From Thelonectria olida (taxonomy: Eukaryota; Ascomycota; Sordariomycetes; Hypocreales; Nectriaceae), in contig JAGPYM010000006.1 in NCBI GenBank assembly GCA_020736575.1, positions 1,798,001 to 1,862,000 of the forward strand: a stretch of DNA of 64,000 nt. Reading direction: 5' to 3'. Both the position numbers and the translations under genes were made by a program. Every line of letters begins with the position of its first letter. Positions within the stretch are counted from its first letter, which is position 1. The notes beneath the pieces are model-generated. The model worked only from the letters and a program-made list of their open reading frames with translations. It ran no database searches and was not told where the DNA came from. Below, in pieces: positions 44,113 through 53,882 of this stretch.

Positions 44113-46606
44113 CTATGATGTGACCTTCTGTTCCGCTGAGCCTTCGTCATCGTCATCATCGTCCTCATCCTCAACCTTCATCTTAAGGGCCGCTGCTTCT
44201 CCAACCTCCATCTTATGGAGCTGGTCCAACTTCTGCTTATCCAACGCCTGTTGACCAGTCATCACTTCAAACTCGGCAGAGTCGTCGTCGTCTTCATCGT
44301 CACTCTCCGGGCTGGCGTTATCCTTCACGACGCGTACATCTTCGTTGATGCTGGAGGGTCCGGGAGATCGAGGGTGAAGTAGTAGGCCAGGGTTGATGGG
44401 CTTGATAGTCGGGTCAAAGGCTGCCGGGAGGCCCAAAACACGCGCAACCTGGTGCGCCTCTTCATCGGGAGAATTTTGGATCTCGAGCTCGTAGGTACTA
44501 CTAGATTCGCTGTCGGCCTCGTGCTTCCCATGAGTGGCACCCAGCATTGAGACATAGGTCTGTCTGTTCGAGTCGTTGGCTCTCTTCGACTTTTTCTTCA
44601 TGCGCTTCTCTGTTGGTCGAACGACGACAACTGGCACCGGCGAGTACTGGAGGCAGTACTTGGAGAACGAGTTGCGTGTGTTCACTAGGCCTTGCAGACC
44701 CCCCAGGGAGCGACCTCTAGTTCCGACAACAAGCATGGCAGGTTGGTACATTTGAATCTGGACAATGTCAGCGTCTTTGTAGGCATCTCAATGGCACAGC
44801 AATCGTACCAGGTGCTGGAACGTCCCATGGAGTTTGCCCACGGCGTATTCCAAAACGATGGCAATGGCACGATTACTGCCATTGCGCTCCACGATTCCTT
44901 TCATGATGGCATTTGCGTCTTCCTGGTACGCTTTGTCCGACATGCGAATTTCCTTCTCCATGACTCGAACACACACAATTTCATCCCCGTCATCAACCAG
45001 TTCGTCGAGGAGCCATTGAAGAGCATAGTCGGAGTAGGCATGTTCGTCAACACCGACCATAAATGTGCGGGACCTACGGCGCCGCTGGTATCCTTTGTGG
45101 CGAACATTGAGCGTCAGCGAGGTGGCATTATTCTTAGTTGGTTCGCCCGCGGGAACAGTGTCGAAAGCGATATGCTTTTTAAACCTATCATCAGGCAAGG
45201 CCTCGGTTAGCGTTGCCGCCATAGTCTTGGTGCGTGTCACGAATGCGTGGACGTGACAAAGTAGGAGGGAGGATAGGTGCAAAAGGGACAAGGTAGTAAA
45301 GCAGAAGAGTTGAACAGGTGTAACGAGAGGGGGTCAAAAAGAGGAGTTGCGACGATGGAGAGGAGGCAAAAGCCCTGCGGGAATTTGCGGCTAAAGAAGC
45401 GACAACAGGGCACCACAGTGGCTGTCATGGATTATGGATGGCCTGACCAAGCGAAGCGGCTAGCTCACGAGCCTTTCCGTTCGGTCATCCCCACGACTCA
45501 AGATTCGAGAACTTCGAACAGCGGGGTAGCTTGTGGCATATTTGGGTGGGACCAAAATCCAGAGCCTCGTCCAGTTCGCTGGCCTGTGGTCGAGGTCCCA
45601 CCACGCCAGGATTCGGATAGAGTGCGAAGAATGGGAGTAGCCGGTCATCACATCGTCAGGTCGGAGAGGTTGGTGGTTGGTGATGACTCTGAGAACAACT
45701 CATGTTGATCAAGTCGACTTGCAAGTGACGCGGACAGCACGCTCGAGCTTCTTGGTCGCACCAGCTAATCGTAATTTCGTGGCACGGCATGGTACAAGCA
45801 TGGTAAAGCAAAACATCAATCGTCAAGAGATGCCGCTTCACCCGAGACCGTTGACACATCCATAGTACAACTGGCCAAGACCGTGGCTCAGATGAGATAA
45901 CGGGAAGTCTTGCCAATCTCGAGCCGCGATATTGTCGAGATTCCGGCACGCGAGATCCGAGACACCATCGCACGGTATTGCAAAGGCGCCCGATACACGA
46001 ACAACGTAGACGTCTGGCTATTCTTCTCTTCGAGTGTTGAGAGGACCGGTCGAGTCGGTGGGAACCATGGACATCGTTGGCAGGCCTTGCAAAAAGCAAG
46101 GCAGTGTTTTCGCGGCCAGATCGCGGGGAAGATGTGGCGGGGCACTGAAACCAAATGACAAAGACACGAAGAAGCAGGGTAAAGACAAAAGCAAGAATCA
46201 AAACACCAATTGCTTACCTATCGTGAGGCGGCGAGCTGGCTCGAATGCGGGAACCGGTCGTCTGCTGAGGGTTGCCCTGGGGTAGAGAGAGATTCCGCGG
46301 TCGACGAAAGGAGACGGAATTGATCGAGGCCTTGCGATCCAACTTAAGATCATTATCCTTGGCATTCGCGTCGGTACTACCGAGGCTTGAGCTGCGTGCG
46401 GTGGGCAGATCAGGAGCAAACGAGATGCTAGACTTGCGTGCGGACGACTCGCCATCGCTACCGCTCGCCCTTACGCTAGTACCGGAGCCATCGAGTGCAT
46501 CAGAAGGAAAGTATTCTTCTTTGGAACCTTGTGGAGGTGCTGTTGTCTTGGGCGATACATCGGAATCGGAACGTTGGATCGGAGGAATCAATGAGGCTGT
46601 CGCCAT
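44113..46606 (-). CDS. Universal stress protein (UspA-domain)
   Basis: Three exons, 46606-46218, 45184-44809 and 44757-44113, encode 469 residues. Intron 1 is 1,033 nt (donor GTAAGC, branch GCTAAC, acceptor GATAG); intron 2 is 51 nt with branch GCTGAC. Exon 1 gives a Ser-rich leader (MATASLIPPIQRSDSDVS) that is probably disordered. The UspA fold follows: RTFMVGVDEHAYSDYALQW, then VCVRVMEKEIR, and QMYQPAMLVVGTRGRSLGG with SFSKYCLQYSPVPVVVV. The nucleotide loop GTRG is clear, but Asn-Thr stands where a Gly-Ser/Thr is usual. An acidic tail (SPESDDEDDDDSAEF) ends at TAG. Family members bind ATP and respond to stress. Two in-frame ATGs inside intron 1 (45291 and 45222) could start shorter forms. 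The acceptor was chosen because it alone joins the frames as PHDR-FKKHIAFD. Confidence 0.87.
45185..46217 (-). other. Unusually long first intron (1,033 nt) of the universal stress protein gene
   Basis: All other introns in this window are 43-119 nt. The intron begins GTAAGC at 46217 and ends GATAG at 45185, with a GCTAAC branch point about 24 nt before the acceptor. Its distal end (about 45240-45360) is pyrimidine-rich on the minus strand, like a fungal core promoter, and two ATGs (45291 and 45222) are in frame with exon 2. An alternative transcript starting inside the intron is plausible. Confidence 0.7.
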
Positions 46607-47489
46607 TTCGGTGTCGGTCGAGTTGATAACAAGGAAGCAAGAACTCCGACCGCCTGGCGTGGGCTATTGTCTGCTTGTCCTACTGGCAAATATCGATGTC
46701 TAGAATCGAATCTTTTAGAGGAATGCTGATGGGAGATGCTGGTAACGATTGTTGCGCGAGGTAGTCGGGTACGTTGCTTGTCGTCGAAGAAGTGGCGAGG
46801 TGAACTGGGCAAGCCAAGGTATGAGTATCCTATATAGCTTGAGTCTGGCGGTTGGCGGGGAGGTAGTTTGGTTCGCGCCGGAGCTTCTGGGGACCTGTTC
46901 CTTCCTTTTTTACTTGTCGGTTCTCTGCAAGAACGACGATCTACGCCACCAATGCAGAAAGACCGATAAGAATAATCCTTGGTAGCGAGTCGACTAGGGG
47001 CGTGCGTCAAAGGAGGGTATTGCAACCGCGCACGAGCAAACAGCAAGAGAGGTAACAGGTTACCCGGTCCTGCCTGTTGCAATGTAGGATGGCGCGATAA
47101 GGCGGAAATGCGGGAAGGCGTGTGGACTGTGGAGGAGGAAAGGACGACCCTGGCTGTTTGAGTGATTGGATCTCAGGTGAGAAGCAACCAGCCGATTGTG
47201 CACCCTCACACGGACAGGATAGGTATGTGGGCGCAAGCAACGCCAACGCAGGTGCAGGTGCAAGCAGATACTGACTAGTGGCAAGGGTGGTGGTTGTGAT
47301 AGTTGTGGACGGGAGGAGCGACGGGAATGCGACGAGCCGTTCGTTTGGTACCTAGGTAGGTTTTTGGTTGACGGGCTTTGTATAGGTAGAGGCAGGTACG
47401 TGCTCTATCAGACGGTCAAAATATTAGCAGGGCTGGTGTGCATGCGAGCCCCAAGGTTAAGATGCAGAGTTGTTGCGAGAGAAGGTGCG

Positions 47490-47507
47490 GAGAGAGAGAG
47501 AGAGAGA
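47490..47507 (+). repeat. (GA)n microsatellite
   Basis: About nine GA units lie in the gene-poor stretch upstream of the universal stress protein gene. Confidence 0.85.
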
Positions 47508-50340
47508 AAGTCTTCGCAGTTGTCGGTTGAGAGCTAACTCGAGCTTGGAGCCAAAGAGACTAGGCAGTGGCCAAGGGTGGAGATATGACCGGTGCGCGCG
47601 AACTGTGAAGGAACAATATTGAGAAAGAAATCTTGGTTTGAGATGATGCGACGAGTTGACGAAACAAAAGTGTGTGTGCACTCTCAGACAAGGTCAGGGC
47701 GCTATGAAAGAGTCAGCCCAGATGCCGTCCAAGGTAAGGTTATAAGTCAGGCAAGGAATGGGTACAGGTAATGAGGGGAGGGGAGGTGTGATGAGATGGG
47801 ATGGATGGGATGGGAAGGGCATGGACGGTGGATGGCAAGATGGTGTGTGTGTGGGGGGGGGTGAGGTGTGAGAGGATCAAGGTGAGTGGGACAGGATAGT
47901 TTTTGGTGTAGTTATTCGTCTGGTTTAACTACCTAGGGACGGTGGATTATTTGGTTTGGGTAGAAGACGAGCAGGAGGAGCAGTTGGGCATCATTACTCT
48001 GTAGAGATTTTCATTTCTTCCGTCGAGCGAGAGCCCCGCTCACTGTTCACGGACTGTCAAGCCAGAGACTCAGCCGACAGTCCTGATATATCACAAAATT
48101 ACACGAATTACTCGGAGTTGTCTGGATTGGTACAACTCCAGTTCCCTCGAAAGTGGGTTGTTGGAGGCGAGATGCCAATACCGAAACCGACGGATCGGGC
48201 CTTGGTCCACGTCACAACCCGACGACAGAGAAGCGGCAAGCGCGAGCAATTCATTATCTGCGAGTTCCCATCCATCATGGCTTGGCTAAAGTCGCTTGCC
48301 TCCGTCGTTCATAGGTGCCTGCCTAGATCCAAAGCACGTCGGCACGGTACGTCTGCCCGTATTTGCTTTTTGCACTTTTCGCATCCTTCGTCTCAACGCC
48401 GCTTCGGTGGGATGACGAGTGGGCTTGCAGGAGACACACGGGAATTCGCCGAGTCTTGCTCAGCAAAAAAAAAAAACACCCAGACACATGCTTGCAGCTT
48501 GCAAAATCGACGGGATGCCAAGAGTCAAGACGCGGTTGGGCCAAGCTACCTGCTTGCCTCTCCCTGCAGTGAGCGAGCAGCCATGCACAAAGGGTGGGAA
48601 GCACAAGAGCTCATGCAGGCCAAGGCAAGATTGTCGATGCAAACAACGGGACAGCGAGGGGGGGCCCTGCACGGCGAGAAGAAGCATGCGCCGACGGCGG
48701 GGAACAATTGGTTGATGATGAAATGTCGGTATCATCCTCAGCGCTGCGATATGTATGTGATTCCATCATTCTGTACCAAGTATTAAAATTGAAAACTGAA
48801 GATTGAGTCTCCCCCAAGCTTCTGATGGATGACGATTCACTGTCAGCCTGCCCGCCTGCCTCCCTCACAATAACCTTTTGCGCCGGACAAATCTCCAAAC
48901 ACGACGGCTCTCATGCGCGGACGCACACACCCCTCCGTAGCTTCGTAATCCCCATCACATGGGAAGCCGATCGTCCATTTCCGCGCCCATCCCCCTCGAC
49001 GACTTCACCTCGAAGGACGACCAACCCACTTAATTACCTTGGTAGTCCCGGGCGCACTAATGCCACCTTGTTTGCTCCCATCCCCTCGGGGCTCCAAATC
49101 CCGCCCTCCCGGAGCCGGTGCGTTTTCCGCTCACCAACCTACGAACGAATGGGTACCAAGCGTTCGTACTTTGGAGATACCAAGTCACGCTCACTACAAT
49201 CTCAGCAAGAGAAATCTCGCTTCCGTAGCAATGTCCATGACTGCGAAAATCTTCTCTTCCTTCCCCTTGCCAATAAATTTCGGGGTCCCGACCCGACCTC
49301 CGAGAATCCCGGGGTACTAGCTCCGAATGCGACATGTGCCGCCGTCATGTCTCTATCTTCCTTTTGGTAACTGCAGCACTTTGTCACCCAGCCACACCTT
49401 GCGCGAATGTGCACACCATCTCTGCCTATGCTTCTCGCTGATAGAGTTTGCTGCACCGTGGCGTTGCTTCCAGACCAGTCAAGACACCCTCCAACAGCCC
49501 CATTCTCTCAACGCGCCTTGAGCCTGGGCGAAACGAGGCTAACCTCCCGTTTCCGGTCACATCTTTCAGAGCTTCGCCAACGCTCATGGAGCCCTCTCTC
49601 CCTCTCCCAAGAAGCTGTTCCAAGGGCTTGTCAGGGCACCGCCTAGAGTCCGGATTCCGCAACCCCCGAGTGGAGTCTCTGGTCTCCTTGGGCTCTCGGG
49701 GAAGGGAGAGGTTTCTGGCCGCGAGTGGAACTAACAGAGACCCTAGTGCGATAGTGTCGGGGGACTGGAGAAATGGCAAAGGCCCCAAGCAGCGCCAATA
49801 CGACTGAGATGTGTGCCCCAGATGTGTTCCCTCCCTCGTTGGTGCTTAGGCTGTCTCTGGTTTTCTGGGGAAATCTCGGTGCCCAGGAACTACCTACGTT
49901 GCTACATACGTCGACTCACAGAGGAACGACGCCAGGATGCCGGTAGGAAAAACTAGGAACTCTCTATTCGTAGTGTTACCTATCAGTGCATATCGGGATA
50001 CCCAAGTTCCATGATATGACGCGGGGAGTCTACCGAGCACGCCGTTGTATTCTTATGCATCAGAGCTGCGTTGCGTGATAACGATTCAGACATGGACACC
50101 AAGGGCCTCCTTCTCTCGCTCTTACTCACACCGCCCTCTCCCTCTCGCCATAGGCTATCGCTCGTCAGCTCATCCAGCTTTGCACAAACGCACCTCCCCG
50201 CCACCTATCCCACCACTCAGCCCGCTGGCCCGCCGCACATGAAAGGAACCAAGACAAAACGCACCCATGTCTGCGCTGCCCTGGCTGATGAGGCTGGCTG
50301 ACGAACCCGCCATCTCGAGCATCTCGAGTGGCTTGAGCTC

Positions 50341-50364
50341 CGTGCGTGCGTGCGTGTGTGTGTG
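50341..50364 (+). repeat. (TGCG)n/(TG)n microsatellite
   Basis: Tandem TGCG units merge into TG units in the gene-poor region. No function is apparent. Confidence 0.8.
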
Positions 50365-51621
50365 TCAGTGTCACGGATGGGCAACTCGTGCCAACAGTCT
50401 CAGATCGAAGTCAACACATTGATGCGCTTACTTCGGATGTGCCCTTTCATTACCAACGGGCGGCAGGAGCTCGTTTCCATCAGGTCCTGCAGCCAAGAAG
50501 ACTCCGCAGCAGTGTGAACACTCCTCTCGCAATTGCGGCGAGGTTCAGGCTTGGCGCAACCAAATTTCAAAGGTCTTGTTTGTGCAGTTGTATTTTTTTA
50601 TTTTTTTTACTTTTCACGAACACAGATTGATCGAAATTTCGACCCTGCACTTTCTTGCCCTAATTAGGTTTATGTGGTGCTTTGATGAGGGTGTGGCTTC
50701 ATTAACCCTCCCCTTCAACCATCGATCGTCGACCCTTGACTCAGGGCACGTGGCCATGTTTCGTGAGACACGTCCCAAAGACATTAACGCCCTTTTTGCA
50801 CAAGCCCGTCACACGCTGCTGAAGCCTGAATGGCAGGTTTGGTTTTCTGCGCTTGTCTTAACCGAGATCAGATCAGATCTCACTTTCTGAAGGCGCCAGT
50901 CTCAGTTGGGGGCTGTGCTCGGCGAGCTCGAATTGGCGGCATCTTTCTCAGCCCCCGGTAGTTGGATGGCCTCAATCTGATGTCTGCCGAGACTTCCAGG
51001 CTATCTCGGCATTCCCATTACGACGCTTGCAGCTGTGCCCACAAGCCAAGACATCCATGGATGCCATCTCACGTGCAATGTTCTCCAAGTTAGAATCAAT
51101 AGTCTACCACTTCGTACTTCGTATCAACCAAGCCCGACTACCTATGCAGCAATCCCTAGTCAGACGCCTCGTCCCTTCAGCTTCTCCTTGGCATCCGTCA
51201 CATACGACTCTCCGGCTAAGGCGGGGCCCGGCACTTGTGACCATCTTGGCCAAGCACAACACATCCTCATCACACCTTGGCACATGAAACGTTCTGCGTA
51301 ACATCGAATCATCAATTAAATTCACATAAGCTTCTTTCTTTTGATTTGTCCTCCAGGTTCCCACACCTCTAATAACAAGAGGTCAAGTCAGCTCTACCTC
51401 ACATAAAGCCCTTCTCGAGGAAATCCTCAAGCTTTTGCACGAGCATCACCAACTCCGAGACGCCGTTGCCATGCCATGCATCCATACCATTCGGTCTGTA
51501 CAACGCGAACCAACCCTATCGTTCGGTCCAGTCCCAGTTCTCCAAAGCTCACCGGTTTCAAATCTTCCAAGACTGGGCGAACGGGCAATGAGGTTTGCCA
51601 AGTGTCCCATCATACCATACT

Positions 51622-53241
51622 TTAGTTGTAGGTGCGGGACAGGTTGCGGAGGTACCAGTCCACCAGCTTGCGTCCCACCTTGGCCTCCGAGATGTGGATC
51701 AAGTCCTAGTAGATTACATTAGCTTCCGTCATATCAAAAGATTTCTGAATGGACACGTTGTAGCACATGGCCGTGCCAAGTTGGTTCTGTGCGGGGAAGT
51801 GCAAGGGGATTTGAGGATAACTTACACCCTGAAGAGCATAGTCAAGGTCGCTGACGTTGACCAGCTCACCATCGAGCAGGCCCTGGTCCTGCCATCTCAA
51901 CTGCTTGGTGCGCTGCTTAGTAACAAGGAGCCATGATCGGAGCTCCTCGGGCTTGACCTCAAGGAAACCAGCCAGCTTGTTAAGGTCCATGGTGGTGTAC
52001 AGGCGGAGGTAAGACTTGATGGTGGGGCCCCACATGTTGGTCTTGACCTCGTCCATGAAGATGGCGAGGTGGTGCTCAACGGGGTCGATGTTGGACTCGG
52101 GGTTCTCAAAGTCTGGGGGAACGGGGGAGATGAACTTGGGGCACGCGGTGCGGAAGAGCTCCTCGAAGATGGGGAGGGACTCGGGGCCACCACGCTGCAA
52201 CTTAAGCAGCTGGTCGCCGTACTTCTCCCGGAGGGCGCTGTGGATGGTATCGTCGAGACGCGTGGGGTGGAAGGCGACGCAGATGGCAATCAGAGCGTAC
52301 ATCTGCTCGTTCTTCTTGGTGATAGAGTCGTACTGGGCGCTCTTCTGGAAGTTCTTGGTCCTCGAAACGTAGACGAGGATGTGGCTGAACATGCGGATGG
52401 CATCGGCATAACGGTGCATCATCATGTAGGAGAAACCCACGTAGTAGTAGGTCGTGAAGTGGGCAGCCATGACGCGGGCGAACATGGCCTTCTTGTTGAG
52501 CTCAATGTCATCAAGAGTCTTCAGAGCCAGGCTAAAGTCACCCAACAAGCAGTGCACCCGTAGGAGACCGATGATAGAGAAGTAGCCCAGCATGCGGTAC
52601 AGGTTCTTGGAGCCGTACTCGCCAGCGACGGACATGGGGTCCTCGTTGCGCTTCATGGCGGCCAGCTGATCAGTGATCTGGGATCGCTGAATCAGGGAGT
52701 ACAGGACGTTAAGAACGCTGTAGCAACCCCATGTGTTGGGGTTCTCGCGGAGCGCCTGGCGCTCCTCCTCGTTGGACGTTTGTCGCGCAATTCGCATTCG
52801 GTAGGATGAGAAAGAGTTGAACTGATAGATGAACTCGTCGATGACATCCCAAGCCCAGTAGTACTAAGCAATAGTCAGTATCCAGCCATCCGAGCCAATC
52901 ACGGCCAAGTTAAAGATCCGGGGTAAACTAACAGACGGGGGCTCGAGGTCAACAGGGCCCTCCGAGTTGAGGATGTAATGGAACAGGCTGCAGTAGGCAT
53001 CGTAGCTCTGGAACTTGGTCTCGAGAGGGGCTTGGAAGTCGAGGGGTTGAGCGGCCTGAACGAGGCGAGCCTGGATATCGTCGGTCTGGGCGGCCATGTT
53101 CAAAGAGGTGGTGCGGCTGAGGTCATCGCCGTCCTCGTACTGGACATGCTCCTTGTACTCGGCAACGAGGGCCTCCTCTTCTACATCGCTGTCATCGTTG
53201 ATGGCACGGGCCGGAGCCACGCCGTTTTGGTAGGTAGCCAT
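51622..53241 (-). CDS. EIF3L: Eukaryotic translation initiation factor 3 subunit L
   Basis: Three exons, 53241-52933, 52863-51826 and 51706-51622, encode about 476 residues. Introns are 69 nt (donor GTTAGT, branch CTGACT) and 119 nt (donor GTAAGT). Conserved eIF3L blocks are present: YYWAWDVIDEFIYQFNSF, NTWGCYSVLNVLYSLIQRSQ, KNLYRMLGYFSIIGLLRVHC, and RQ/KP-rich sequence near the C-terminus. In eIF3, which binds the 40S subunit, subunit L pairs with eIF3k as a non-core module. In the last exon the frame is DLIHISEAKVGRKLV, but the conserved ending DWYLRNLSRTYN is one frame away. The coding strand has GTGGGACTGG where GTGGACTGG is expected, i.e. one extra G in the run at 51660-51662. The reading as deposited would run about 70 codons more to a TGA near 51448. 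It is divergent with EFL1. Confidence 0.92.
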
Positions 53242-53882
53242 CCTGTGCGTTCGGTCGTGGGTCGTCGTGATGGCCTCTCGTCGTCGTGGATGAGGGGTAT
53301 CGAAATTTTGCGCACGCCGAGGGGCCCAGCGTCGCTCGCGAATTTTCGTGATCTTAGGGTTTGTGGTGGGAGGCTGCGCTATAACGGGGCAGTGGGTATG
53401 GATAATTGCTTATCGATTGCATACTATCGAGGTTATGATGGTGGGGTGGCAGCAGAAGGTGGGAAGCGGGGCAGTCGAGCAGCAAGGCAATGGCGATGCA
53501 AAGAGCTGGACGGGTTTGGCCGGTTTGACGTGAAAACATTTGGCACTGGAGCAAGAACTAGGAGTAATAGGCATCCCAGGTGTGTACATATGAGTCATCT
53601 TCACTCATCCTGCATCTTTCCAAATGAAGGTGTGGCTGAGACAGGATTCCGCTGATTCTTGTGTCATGGTGAAGCGTTCATTGACAGATTAGTCACACGC
53701 TGTGAGCAATTCACAGACAACTCCGCCACAAAGAAGTTTGTCCAGACCTCGACGGTCTTCATAAACGCCCGAGGTCCCAGTACGCGCTGTGAAAGAAGAC
53801 AATAAGCTTCTTTACACTCGAAGCGAATTTCAAACTTTAGAACGAAGGCTGTTCCGGGTAGGAACTGCAACCGCTTGTCATT
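53242..53882. promoter_or_regulatory. Divergent promoter between eIF3L and EFL1
   Basis: Only 641 bases separate the start codons of two divergently transcribed translation-related genes, so a shared bidirectional promoter is likely. A telobox-like TTAGGGTTT lies at 53354-53362, about 115 bases upstream of the eIF3L start. Words of this type bind Tbf1-like factors upstream of ribosome-biogenesis genes in some fungi, but that role here is inference. No gene is seen inside. Confidence 0.6.

Larger units (their letters stand above)
46607..51621. other. Gene-poor region, 5.0 kb
   Basis: This is the largest gap, upstream of the universal stress protein and downstream of eIF3L. It holds simple repeats: a (GA)n at 47490-47507, TGTGTG/G-run at about 47843-47862, and TGCG/TGTG at 50341-50364. 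An ACCTAGGTAGG word lies at about 47350. The longest frame is 276 codons at 47956-48786 (+). Its composition is random-looking, it contains a poly-Lys from an A-run, and it has no motif, so I do not call it a gene. Frames at 48825-49370 and 49448-49807 are equally unsupported. A long non-coding RNA or a leader of the stress gene is possible. Confidence 0.5.

Noticed and set aside
47956..48786. 276-codon plus-strand frame
   Set aside because: Random composition, no domain, includes a Lys run from a poly-A tract; not called as a gene.
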